Origin: Actinomycetes bacterium | Lineage (GTDB): Bacteria > Actinomycetota > Acidimicrobiia > Acidimicrobiales > Palsa-688 | Direction of reading: 5' to 3' | Assembly: GCA_021788115.1 (NCBI GenBank) | Contig: JAJYLA010000023.1 | Span: forward strand, 1-34,402 | Length of the DNA: 34,402 bases | Shown: in pieces, positions 1-7,157 of the stretch | Numbering within the stretch: the first letter of the stretch is position 1 | How the letters are laid out: each line of letters begins with the position of its first letter | Translations under genes and position numbers: made by a program | The notes under the pieces: generated by a model | Seen by the model: the letters and a program-made list of their open reading frames with translations, nothing else | What the model was told of the DNA's origin: nothing | Databases searched by the model: none

Positions 1-183
1 CCGATCTGTGGTCCCGCCGCGGACCCTCGGGGGCTCGGAGCCGCTGTCGCCGAGGTGCTGCTCCGGGCCGGCGGGGCGAGCCTGCTCCCCGGGACCGCGG
101 ACGCCGGCGGCGCCGCCGGCGCAGCCGGGGCCGGGGCCGGCGACGATCCGGTCGGCACGCCGGGGGCTGCACGCCGGCCATGA
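1..183 (+). CDS. hemC: Hydroxymethylbilane synthase, C-terminal end only (5' truncated by window)
   Basis: The reading frame is open from base 1 and ends at TGA 181-183. It encodes about 60 residues, beginning with a segment (DPRGLGAAVAEVLLRAGGASLL) that resembles the final helix of porphobilinogen deaminase, followed by an Ala/Gly-rich tail. The enzyme would polymerise four porphobilinogen units into hydroxymethylbilane, the substrate of the HemD domain encoded next. Its stop codon overlaps the cobA-hemD start as ATGA, which implies translational coupling. The catalytic part lies outside the window, so the assignment rests mainly on gene order plus weak C-terminal similarity. The Ala/Gly-rich tail is longer than usual for the family. 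Confidence 0.6.
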   Translation, partial: PICGPAADPRGLGAAVAEVLLRAGGASLLPGTADAGGAAGAAGAGAGDDPVGTPGAARRP

Positions 184-1667
184 CCGTCTACCTGGTCGGC
201 GCCGGCCCCGGCGACCCCGGGCTGCTCACCGTCCGCGGCGCCGAGGTGCTCCGCTCGGCCGACGTGGTGGTGCACGACCGCCTGGCCGACTCCAGCGTCT
301 TGGACCTCGCGCCGGGCGGCGCCCGCGTGGTCGACGTCGGCAAGACCCCGGGCAGCCCGGTGCGCCAGGACGAGATCAACGACCTGCTCATCGCCGAGGC
401 GACCGCCGGCCGCAGGGTTGTGCGGCTGAAAGGCGGCGACCCGTTCGTGTTCGGCCGCGGAGGCGAAGAAGCCTCCGTCCTGCTCGCCGCGGGGATCCCG
501 TTCGAAGTGGTGCCCGGGGTGACCTCGGCGGTCGCGGTTCCCGCCTACGCGGGCGTCCCGGTGACGCATCGGGGTCTGTCCACTTCCTTCACGGTCGTGA
601 CCGGTCACAGCCGCCACGCCGTCGACCAGGAGACGAACTGGGAGGCGCTCGCCGCCGCCGGCGGCACCATCGTGGTCCTCATGGGCGTGGCCCATCGCGG
701 CGAGATCGCCAGACGGCTGATGGCGGGCGGCCTGGGCGCCGGCACGCCCGTGCTCGCGGTCCGGTGGGGCACCCGCCCCGAGCAGCAGTCCACCCGCGTG
801 CGTCTCGACGAGCTCGCCGGGGCGCCGCTCGAGCCGCCGTCGACGATCGTGATCGGCCCTGTCGCGGCCCTCGACCTCGCCTGGTACAGCCGGCGGCCCC
901 TCCTCGGCCGGCGCATCGTGCTCACCCGCGCCCGGGAGCAGTCCTCCGGCCTGTCGCGCCGGCTGATAGAGCTCGGGGCGCGGCCGGTCGAGGTGCCGGC
1001 CATCCGGATCGACCCTCCCGCCGACGGTGGCGCCGGCCTGCGGAAGGCGGCGGAGGATCTCGCCGCCGGCCGCTACGCCTGGGTGGTCTTCAGCTCGGTC
1101 AACGCCGTCGGAGCGCTGCTCGAGCTCGTGCCCGACGCCCGGTGTCTCGCAGCGACGCGCATCGCCGCGATAGGTCCCGGCACCGCCGAGGCGCTGGCCC
1201 GCTTCCGGCTCGTCGCCGACCTGGTGCCGGCCCGCCACATCGCCGAGGGCCTTCTCGAGGTGTTCCCCCGCCCCCCGGGCGCGGCCGGCCGGCGCGGCAG
1301 CGCCGGTCCCGGTCCCGCGGTGTTGCTGCCCCGCGCCGCGGAGGGTCGCGACGTGCTCCGCGACGGGCTGCTCGCCGCCGGCTGGCAGGTCGACCCCGTC
1401 GAGGCATACCGCACGGTGAAGGTCCCCGCGACCGGGGAGATGCGCCGGAGCGTCGCCGGCGCGGACGCCGTGTGCTTCACCTCCTCGTCGACGGTCGACG
1501 GCTTCGTGGACTCCTGGGGCTCGGCGCTGCCCGAGGTGGTCGTCTGCATCGGGCCGGCGACGGCGGCGACGGCCGAGGCCCGCGGGATCCCCGTCGACGC
1601 CGTGGCCGAACCCCACAACCTCGACGGCCTGGTCGCCGCCCTGGTGGGCGTTCTCGGACGCGGTTGA
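180..1667 (+). CDS. cobA-hemD: Fused uroporphyrinogen-III C-methyltransferase / uroporphyrinogen-III synthase
   Basis: This is a 495-residue two-domain protein. Residues 1 to about 235 form a SAM-dependent uroporphyrinogen-III methyltransferase (SUMT/CobA): GAGPGDP lies at 7-13 and RLKGGDPFVFGRGGEE at 82-97. Residues from about 244 to the end form a HemD-type uroporphyrinogen-III synthase, beginning with a GRRIVLTRAREQ strand and ending with the FTSSSTVDGF and IGPATAATAEARG segments. HemD cyclises hydroxymethylbilane to uroporphyrinogen III. CobA methylates it to precorrin-2, diverting it to siroheme or cobalamin. The fusion places the branch point in one polypeptide, an arrangement common in actinobacteria and some firmicutes. 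The ATG at 180 overlaps the hemC stop. Confidence 0.93.
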   Translation: MTVYLVGAGPGDPGLLTVRGAEVLRSADVVVHDRLADSSVLDLAPGGARVVDVGKTPGSPVRQDEINDLLIAEATAGRRVVRLKGGDPFVFGRGGEEASVLLAAGIPFEVVPGVTSAVAVPAYAGVPVTHRGLSTSFTVVTGHSRHAVDQETNWEALAAAGGTIVVLMGVAHRGEIARRLMAGGLGAGTPVLAVRWGTRPEQQSTRVRLDELAGAPLEPPSTIVIGPVAALDLAWYSRRPLLGRRIVLTRAREQSSGLSRRLIELGARPVEVPAIRIDPPADGGAGLRKAAEDLAAGRYAWVVFSSVNAVGALLELVPDARCLAATRIAAIGPGTAEALARFRLVADLVPARHIAEGLLEVFPRPPGAAGRRGSAGPGPAVLLPRAAEGRDVLRDGLLAAGWQVDPVEAYRTVKVPATGEMRRSVAGADAVCFTSSSTVDGFVDSWGSALPEVVVCIGPATAATAEARGIPVDAVAEPHNLDGLVAALVGVLGRG

Positions 1668-1716
1668 CGCCACCTGGCCGGCGGGCGGCCCCCTCCGGCG
1701 CCGGCGCCGGCGGGAG

Positions 1717-1722
1717 TACCGT
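1717..1722 (+). promoter_or_regulatory. Candidate leaderless -10 (TACCGT) for hemB
   Basis: The hexamer TACCGT fits TANNNT and lies 7 bases before the hemB ATG at 1730, the same geometry as at other transcript-initial genes in this window. No -35 is evident. It lies inside an otherwise operon-like cluster, so it would be an internal promoter. A GGGAG at 1712-1716 could instead be a ribosome-binding site for GTG 1721. Confidence 0.35.
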
Positions 1723-1729
1723 GGCGCGT

Positions 1730-2713
1730 ATGGCATACCCCGCGATCCGGATGCGCCGGCTGCGGCGCACCCCCGTGCTGCGCGAGATGGTGGCCGAGAC
1801 CCGCCTGTCCCCCGCGGACCTGATCGCCCCGCTGTTCGTGCGCGAGGGCATCGCGGAGCCGCAGCCGATCCCGTCGCTGCCGGGGGTCGTCCAGCACACC
1901 GTCGAGACGGCCGTGAAGGAAGCTCGCCGGCTGTCCTCGCTCGGCGTGCCGGCCCTCGTCCTCTTCGGGGTCCCGGCGGCCAAGGACCCGACGGGCAGCG
2001 GCGCCTGGGATCCCGCCGGCATCGCCCAGGTGGCGCTGCGGCGCCTCTCCGACGAGCTCGCCGACGACATGCTGCTCATCGCCGACCTCTGCCTCGACGA
2101 GTACACCGACCACGGCCACTGCGGGATCCTCGACGGCTGCGGTTCCGTCGACAACGACCTGACCCTCGCCCGCTACGCCGACGTCGCCCTCGCCCAGGCG
2201 GCCGCCGGCGCACGGGTGGTGGCGCCGTCGGGGATGATGGACGGCCAGGTCGGGGCGATCCGGGCGGCGCTCGACGGGGCCGGGTTCCACGACGTGGCCA
2301 TCCTCGCCTACGCGGCCAAGTACGCGTCGGCGCTGTACGGGCCGTTCCGGGACGCCGTCAACGTGTCCATCGCCGGCGGCGGCGACCGCAGGGGCTACCA
2401 GCAGGACCCGCGCAACCGGCGGGAAGCCCTCCGCGAGATCGCCCTCGACATCGAGGAGGGCGCCGACATGGTCATGGTCAAGCCGGCGCTCGCCTACCTC
2501 GACGTCATCGCCGCCGCCCGGGCCCGGACGGACCTCCCCCTCGCCGCATACCACGTGTCCGGCGAGTACTCGATGATCAAGGCGGCCGCCGAGCGCGGGT
2601 GGATCGACGGCGCAGCGGTGGCGCTCGAGCACACCGTGGCCATCAAGCGGGCGGGCGCAGACCTGATCCTCACCTACCTCGCGGGAGAGCTCGCCGAAGC
2701 GCTCAATGGCTGA
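1730..2713 (+). CDS. hemB: Delta-aminolevulinic acid dehydratase (porphobilinogen synthase)
   Basis: A 327-residue protein, the normal length for the family, that condenses two 5-aminolevulinate molecules into porphobilinogen. The two active-site lysines are visible: K197 in AAKYAS and the Schiff-base K251 in MVMVKPA. The metal site reads DLCLDEYTDHGHCG (119-132), with C121, D123 and C131. This is a mixed Cys/Asp version of the canonical three-cysteine zinc site, and I recall similar sites in other actinobacteria. ATG 1730 was chosen because the family starts near the MRRLRRTPVLREMV segment and a TANNNT box sits 7 bases upstream. An in-frame GTG at 1721 would add three residues. The stop overlaps hemL by 8 bases. 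Confidence 0.95.
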   Translation: MAYPAIRMRRLRRTPVLREMVAETRLSPADLIAPLFVREGIAEPQPIPSLPGVVQHTVETAVKEARRLSSLGVPALVLFGVPAAKDPTGSGAWDPAGIAQVALRRLSDELADDMLLIADLCLDEYTDHGHCGILDGCGSVDNDLTLARYADVALAQAAAGARVVAPSGMMDGQVGAIRAALDGAGFHDVAILAYAAKYASALYGPFRDAVNVSIAGGGDRRGYQQDPRNRREALREIALDIEEGADMVMVKPALAYLDVIAAARARTDLPLAAYHVSGEYSMIKAAAERGWIDGAAVALEHTVAIKRAGADLILTYLAGELAEALNG

Positions 2714-4049
2714 GCCCGCCCCGGCCGGGCCCCCGGCCAGGCACCCCATGACCGCGAGCGAGGCGCTGTTCGCCCGCGCCCAGCGGGTGACACCGGGAGG
2801 GGTCAACTCGCCGGTGCGGGCGTTCCGCTCCGTCGGCGGCACCCCCTACTTCGTGGCACGGGCGAGCGGCGCGCACGTCTGGGACGCGGACGGCAACCGC
2901 TACATCGACTACGTGCAGTCCTACGGCGCCTCCATCGTCGGGCACGCACACCCCAAGGTGGTCGAGGCGGTGCGGGCCGCGGCGGGCGACGGCACCTCTT
3001 TCGGGGCGCCCACCGAGCGGGAGGTCCTCCTCGCCGAGGAGATCACCGCCCGCGTCCCCGGCTGCGAGCAGGTGCGCCTCGTCAACAGCGGCACCGAGGC
3101 GGCCATGTCCGCCGTCCGCCTCGCCCGGGGCGCGACCGGACGCGACCGGGTGGTCGTGTTCGCCGGCTGCTACCACGGCCACAGCGACGGGCTGCTCGCC
3201 GGCGGGGGCAGCGGCGTCGCCACCCTCGGGCTGCCCGCGTCGGCGGGGGTGCCGGCCGCCGCGGTCGGTGACACCCTGGTCGCGCCGTACAACGTCGTCC
3301 CCGAGGTGGAAAAAGACGTGGCCTGCGTGGTGGTCGAGCCCGTCGCGGCGAACATGGGCCTGGTGCCGCCGGCGCCGGGCTTCCTCGCCGGTCTGCGACA
3401 GGCGTGCGACCAGGCGGGGGCGCTGCTGATCTTCGACGAGGTCATCACCGGCTTCCGCCTGGCGTGGGGCGGCGCGGCCGAGGTTTTCGGCGTGACCCCC
3501 GACCTGTGGTGCTTCGGCAAGGTCATCGGCGGCGGCTTGCCCCTCGCGGCCTTCGGGGGGCGCCGCGACGTCATGGAGCACCTGGCCCCCGCCGGTCCCG
3601 TCTACCAGGCGGGGACTCTGTCCGGAAACCCTCTCGCGACTGCGGCGGGGCTGGCGGTGCTGTCTCTTCTCGACCGCGACGTGTACGCCGGGTTCGCCGC
3701 CCGGGTCGGCCGCTTCGCCGCCGGGCTGCTGGACGCCCTCGGCTCCTCCCTGCCCGGGCGGGTGCAGGTGCCCGTGGCCGGGCCTCTCGTGGGTGTGTTC
3801 TTCTCCGCCGGGTCGGTCACCGGCTACGAGGGTGCTCGCGCGTCGGCGGGCACGGGGCTGTACCCGGGGCTCATGCACGGCCTGCTCGAGCGGGGGGTGG
3901 CGATCGCACCCGGGGCGTACGAGATCCTTTTCCCGAGCCTGGCGCACAGCGACGCAGACCTGAGCGGCACCGTCGAAGCCTTCGCGGGGGCGGCGGCCGA
4001 CCTCGCCCGCGCCGACCCCGGCAGGGCGGTCCCCGGCGCCGACTCCTAG
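2706..4049 (+). CDS. hemL: Glutamate-1-semialdehyde 2,1-aminomutase
   Basis: A 447-residue PLP-dependent class III aminotransferase-fold enzyme that converts glutamate-1-semialdehyde to 5-aminolevulinate in the C5 pathway, supplying the substrate of HemB encoded just upstream. Landmarks are the N-terminal substrate loop TPGGVNSPVRAF (29-40), the phosphate-binding NSGTEA (127-132), YHGHSDG (156-162), the cofactor-ring aspartate in DEVITGFR (244-251) and the Schiff-base lysine K272 in CFGKVIGGGLP. The ATG at 2706 overlaps the hemB 3' end. An in-frame ATG at 2748 is closer to the usual family start, so the first 14 Pro/Ala-rich residues are uncertain. The TAG stop interlocks with the stop of the convergent gene. 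Confidence 0.95.
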   Translation: MAEPAPAGPPARHPMTASEALFARAQRVTPGGVNSPVRAFRSVGGTPYFVARASGAHVWDADGNRYIDYVQSYGASIVGHAHPKVVEAVRAAAGDGTSFGAPTEREVLLAEEITARVPGCEQVRLVNSGTEAAMSAVRLARGATGRDRVVVFAGCYHGHSDGLLAGGGSGVATLGLPASAGVPAAAVGDTLVAPYNVVPEVEKDVACVVVEPVAANMGLVPPAPGFLAGLRQACDQAGALLIFDEVITGFRLAWGGAAEVFGVTPDLWCFGKVIGGGLPLAAFGGRRDVMEHLAPAGPVYQAGTLSGNPLATAAGLAVLSLLDRDVYAGFAARVGRFAAGLLDALGSSLPGRVQVPVAGPLVGVFFSAGSVTGYEGARASAGTGLYPGLMHGLLERGVAIAPGAYEILFPSLAHSDADLSGTVEAFAGAAADLARADPGRAVPGADS

Positions 4050-5323
4050 ACGGTGTCGGGGACGAGCCGGGCGAGCGCCGCCACCGCCTTGTAGGCAGCC
4101 TCGGCGGGGCCGAGCTCGTCGGGGCGCAGGATGTTGGCCATGATCCGCAGGACCCACTCCATCAGGGTGCGGCTGCGCATCCCGGTGGTGACGAGCGCCT
4201 TCATCAGCTCCGGGTGGCCGATGATGCGCACGAACGCCCGGGCGACCTTGTAGTAGAGCCCGTAGCGCTCCTGGAGGAGCCTCGGGTACGACTGCAGCGC
4301 CATCCCGTCCCCGCTGGCGAGCGCCGCGCCGATCGCGCCGGCGGCGAGGCGCCCCGACTCGTAGGCGTAGGCGATGCCCTCCCCGTTGAACGGGTTGATC
4401 GTCCCGCCGGCGTCGCCGACGAGCAGCCAGGTCGGCCCGGCGTGGGGGCCGACCGACAGCCCCATGGGGAGGCGCCCGCCGGTCGGGGCGCCGCAGGCCG
4501 TCTCGGGCCGGATGTCCCACGACGCGGGCGCGTACTCGGTGAAGCTCTGGAGGAGGTGGGTGGTGTTGACGGCCTTCCACTGGTTGAACGTGGACAGCAG
4601 CCCGATGCCGACGTTGACACGCCCGTCGCCGACGGGGAAGATCCACCCGTAGCCGGGGAGGACGTTGCCCGCCCTGTCGCGGATGTCCAGCCAGCTGTCG
4701 ATCCACGGCTCGTCGTGGCGGGGCGACAGCCAGTACCCGCGGATCGCCATGCCGAGCGGGTACCTGCGGTCGCGGCCGGTGCCGAGAAAGCGGCCGAAGC
4801 GGGAGTTCGCCCCGTCCGCCACCACGGTGTAGCGGGACCGGACCTCGACCGCCTCGCCGGACGGTCCCTTCCGCCGGACCAGCGCGCCGCGCACCAGCCC
4901 GCCCTCCACGAGCGGCTCGATCGCCTCGGTGCCGTCCCACACCGTCGCCCCCGCCTTGGCGGCGCGCTGGGCGACCATGGCGTCGAGGTCCTTGCGGGTG
5001 ATCACGTAGCCGTATCCCGGCAGCGTGGGATGCTCGGGCCAGGCGAGCTCCAGGGTGCGACCGAAGCCGTGCGAGCGCAGACCCTCGTAGCGATGCCCGG
5101 CGGTCGCGAGGTCCTCGCCGAGGCCCATGTCCTCCAGCTGGCGCACGGAGCGGGGGGTGAGCCCGTCCCCGCAGGTCTTCTCCCGCGGGTAGCGCTTGCG
5201 CTCGACCACCACGACGTCGTGGCCGGCGCCGGCGAGCCAGTACGCGCAGGACGCGCCCGACGGGCCGCCGCCGACGACGAGCACGTCGCAGCGCCGCGCC
5301 GTCGCGTCGGTTGCCTCCCGCAT
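4046..5323 (-). CDS. Geranylgeranyl reductase family FAD-dependent oxidoreductase (probable menaquinone-tail reductase)
   Basis: A 425-residue flavoprotein of the p-hydroxybenzoate-hydroxylase fold. It has an N-terminal dinucleotide-binding motif VLVVGGGPSG (14-23), a ribose-binding E41, the family signature YPREKTCGDGLTP (45-57), and a C-terminal FAD motif containing GDAGGTINPFNGEGIAYA. Family members reduce isoprenoid double bonds, including those in geranylgeranyl lipids, archaeal lipids and the menaquinone side chain (MenJ). Divergence from nuoA suggests that it tunes the quinone used by complex I; that is an inference from context. ATG 5323 was chosen because it directly precedes the first beta strand and has TAGAGT 7 bases upstream. 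The upstream in-frame extension is Arg/Pro/Ala-rich and unlikely to be translated. MenJ proper is one member of a diverse family, so I give no symbol. Confidence 0.85.
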   Translation of the reverse strand: MREATDATARRCDVLVVGGGPSGASCAYWLAGAGHDVVVVERKRYPREKTCGDGLTPRSVRQLEDMGLGEDLATAGHRYEGLRSHGFGRTLELAWPEHPTLPGYGYVITRKDLDAMVAQRAAKAGATVWDGTEAIEPLVEGGLVRGALVRRKGPSGEAVEVRSRYTVVADGANSRFGRFLGTGRDRRYPLGMAIRGYWLSPRHDEPWIDSWLDIRDRAGNVLPGYGWIFPVGDGRVNVGIGLLSTFNQWKAVNTTHLLQSFTEYAPASWDIRPETACGAPTGGRLPMGLSVGPHAGPTWLLVGDAGGTINPFNGEGIAYAYESGRLAAGAIGAALASGDGMALQSYPRLLQERYGLYYKVARAFVRIIGHPELMKALVTTGMRSRTLMEWVLRIMANILRPDELGPAEAAYKAVAALARLVPDTV

Positions 5324-5330
5324 CCATACG

Positions 5331-5336
5331 ACTCTA
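5331..5336 (-). promoter_or_regulatory. Leaderless-type -10 (TAGAGT) for the geranylgeranyl reductase gene
   Basis: On the minus strand TAGAGT is followed by 7 bases and then the ATG at 5323, so transcription would begin at or next to the start codon. No ribosome-binding site is visible. It faces away from the nuoA promoter about 90 bases away. Confidence 0.55.
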
Positions 5337-5425
5337 GACGGCGCGGGCGCCCGAAGCCGCCGGCGCCCTGCCGGCGCCCCCGCCGGCGCCCGGCGGGGGC
5401 GTCGCAAGCCCGGGCAGCCGGTCGC

Positions 5426-5431
5426 TAAGCT
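5426..5431 (+). promoter_or_regulatory. Leaderless-type -10 (TAAGCT) for the nuo operon
   Basis: TAAGCT lies 8 bases before the GTG start of nuoA, with no Shine-Dalgarno sequence between them. No clear -35 is seen. This is the best candidate for the main nuo operon promoter. Confidence 0.55.
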
Positions 5432-5439
5432 CGGTCTTC

Positions 5440-5967
5440 GTGGAGCAGTACCTGCCGATCGTGCTGTTGCTGGCCCTGGTGGTGGGCTTTTCCGTGGCGT
5501 CGGCCATCGGGTCGCGCCTGCTGGCCCCGAAGCGCCGCACGGGAGCCAAGGAAGGTCCGTACGAGTCGGGGATCGTCCCCCGCTACAGCCCGGCCGCCCG
5601 GTTCCCGGTCCGCTTCTACCTCGTGGCGATGATCTTCATCATCTTCGACATCGAGGTCGTCTTCCTCTACCCCTGGGCTGTGATGTACCGGCAGCTGTGG
5701 ACGTTCGGGCTCGCCGAGATGGCAGCCTTCGCCATCGTCGTGTTCATAGCCTTCGCCTACCTCGTCTCCAACGGGGCTCTCGACTGGGGGCCGCGCCAGC
5801 GCACCGGGGGGCGCCCGCCGGCGGACCTGGCCCGCTCGACCGCCGCCACCGTGCGCCGCGTGCCGAGGCCCGAGGAGCTGATCGAGCGTGCCGGGCCGGA
5901 GCCGCGACCGCTCGAGCCCGACGGCGCGCCCGGTGGTGCGCCGCCGCGCCAGGCACAGCCCGCATAG
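5440..5967 (+). CDS. nuoA: NADH-quinone oxidoreductase subunit A
   Basis: A 175-residue membrane subunit of complex I. Three hydrophobic segments are visible: residues about 4-24, a second in the FYLVAMIFIIFDIEVVFLYP region, and a third in the MAAFAIVVFIAFAYLV region. The loop between the first two carries the family motif KEGPYESGIVP, which lies near the quinone-site entrance and includes the conserved cytoplasmic-loop region. Family members are usually about 120 residues. Here about 50 extra residues follow the third helix, rich in Pro, Arg and Ala. GTG 5440 is the only start that leaves the first helix intact. It is the first gene of the operon and is separated from nuoB by 84 bases. Confidence 0.95.
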   Translation: MEQYLPIVLLLALVVGFSVASAIGSRLLAPKRRTGAKEGPYESGIVPRYSPAARFPVRFYLVAMIFIIFDIEVVFLYPWAVMYRQLWTFGLAEMAAFAIVVFIAFAYLVSNGALDWGPRQRTGGRPPADLARSTAATVRRVPRPEELIERAGPEPRPLEPDGAPGGAPPRQAQPA

Positions 5968-5997
5968 TGGGCCGGCGATGGCGGAGGCTGCCGTCGG

Positions 5998-6028
5998 TTG
6001 GCACGACCGCTCCCCTGCGTTCTACGGT
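5998..6028 (+). promoter_or_regulatory. Possible internal promoter between nuoA and nuoB
   Basis: TTGGCA at 5998-6003 and TACGGT at 6023-6028 are separated by 19 bases, slightly longer than ideal. TACGGT recurs as a putative -10 at two other places in the window. It would start a transcript carrying the strong AGAAGGAGAG ribosome-binding site (6036-6045) of nuoB. An alternative is that the gap is simply intra-operon spacer. Confidence 0.3.
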
Positions 6029-6051
6029 GCGATGCAGAAGGAGAGACGCTG

Positions 6052-6600
6052 ATGGGGCTTGAGAACCTGCAGCACAACTTCCTGACCGGCACGCTCGAGG
6101 GCATGGTCAAGTGGGCGCGCGCGTCCAGTTCGTGGGCGGCCAACTTCGGCCTGGCCTGCTGCGCGATCGAGATGATGGCGACCGGCGCCGCCAACTTCGA
6201 CCTGGCCCGCTTCGGCATGGAGGTCTTCCGGGCGTCCCCTCGCCAGGCGGACGTGATGATCGTCGCCGGCCGGGTGAGCCAGAAGATGGCGCCGGTGCTT
6301 CGCCAGGTCTACGACCAGATGATGGAGCCGAAGTGGGTCATCTCGATGGGCGTGTGCGCCAGCACGGGCGGGATGTTCAACAACTACGCCATCGTCCAGG
6401 GGGTCGATCAGGTCGTCCCGGTCGACGTGTACGCGCCGGGGTGCCCGCCGGGCCCCGAGACCCTGATCCATTCGATTCTGACCCTGCATCAGAAGATCCG
6501 GCTCGGTGAGATCACCCGCCGGGTGTCCACCGGCACCGGGGCGGGCATCCACATCGATGCCGCCGAGGTTCGCGACCCCCTGCGGGTCCGCGTGCCATGA
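6052..6600 (+). CDS. nuoB: NADH-quinone oxidoreductase subunit B (cluster N2 subunit)
   Basis: A 182-residue peripheral-arm subunit that carries 4Fe-4S cluster N2, the last iron-sulfur centre before the quinone. The four cysteine ligands are visible: the tandem pair C36-C37 in [11 protein letters not shown]102 in MGVCASTGG and C131 in APGCPPGPE. The start at ATG 6052 is set by the consensus ribosome-binding site AGAAGGAGAG (6036-6045) and by the conserved NuoB N-terminus; an upstream in-frame ATG at 5998 lacks such support. The stop overlaps nuoC as ATGA. Confidence 0.97.
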   Translation: MGLENLQHNFLTGTLEGMVKWARASSSWAANFGLACCAIEMMATGAANFDLARFGMEVFRASPRQADVMIVAGRVSQKMAPVLRQVYDQMMEPKWVISMGVCASTGGMFNNYAIVQGVDQVVPVDVYAPGCPPGPETLIHSILTLHQKIRLGEITRRVSTGTGAGIHIDAAEVRDPLRVRVP

Positions 6601-7157
6601 GCGAGCCCCGCAACACGCCGGACTCCACCGAGACCGAAGGGACCGCCGGGACCGAAGGGACCGGCGTGGGCAGCGAGATCCCCGTGTCCCTCCACGGCTG
6701 CCCCGTCGACCGCCGCTCGACGGACCGTTCGTGGGTCGTTCACTGCAACCGCGCCGACTACCTGGAACTGTGCACGGCACTCAAAGCCGATGGCTGCGCC
6801 ATGCCGATCGGGGTCACGGGCGTGGACTATTTGACTCATCCCGGGCGGGACCTTCCCGAGGGCATCAGCGCGGAGCGCTTCGAGGTCGTCGTGGAGTTGC
6901 TGTCGTTGCGCGCCCACAGGCGTGTGCGGGTCCGCTGCCAGGTCCCCGCCGGCGACCCCCACGTGCCGACGCTGTTCGATCTGTGGCCCGGTACCGAGAA
7001 CCACGAGCGCGAGACCTACGACATGTTCGGGATCCGCTTCGACGACCACCCCGACCCCTCCCGGATCCTCATGCCCGAGGACTGGGAAGGCCATCCCCTG
7101 CGCAAGGACTACGACACCGGGCACGTCCCGGTCCGTTTCAAAGAGGCTGCGCCGTGA
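6597..7157 (+). CDS. nuoC: NADH-quinone oxidoreductase subunit C
   Basis: A 186-residue peripheral-arm subunit (30 kDa family) that packs against NuoD and forms part of the frame of the quinone-reducing module. The family signature lies in the C-terminal third: [17 protein letters not shown], followed by [17 protein letters not shown]. The N-terminus carries a low-complexity stretch encoded by an in-frame 18-base tandem duplication (6632-6667, [12 protein letters not shown]). The ATG overlaps the nuoB stop, and its own TGA overlaps the nuoD GTG, so translation is probably coupled on both sides. Confidence 0.96.
   Translation: MSEPRNTPDSTETEGTAGTEGTGVGSEIPVSLHGCPVDRRSTDRSWVVHCNRADYLELCTALKADGCAMPIGVTGVDYLTHPGRDLPEGISAERFEVVVELLSLRAHRRVRVRCQVPAGDPHVPTLFDLWPGTENHERETYDMFGIRFDDHPDPSRILMPEDWEGHPLRKDYDTGHVPVRFKEAAP
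6632..6667 (+). repeat. In-frame 18-base tandem duplication in nuoC
   Basis: Two adjacent copies, 6632-6649 and 6650-6667, share GACCGAAGGGACCG and differ only at the 3' end. They encode two Thr-Glu-Gly-rich hexapeptides in the variable N-terminus of NuoC. Confidence 0.7.

Noticed and set aside
8-1729. A long open frame upstream of and continuous with hemB
   Set aside because: It is out of frame with cobA-hemD, is Arg/Pro-rich, and matches only a GC-rich shadow. HemB similarity begins at the ATG at 1730.
6597-6720. A possible later start for nuoC excluding the TEG repeats
   Set aside because: The ATGA overlap with nuoB is the standard coupling in this operon and the repeats are in frame, so the upstream ATG is kept.
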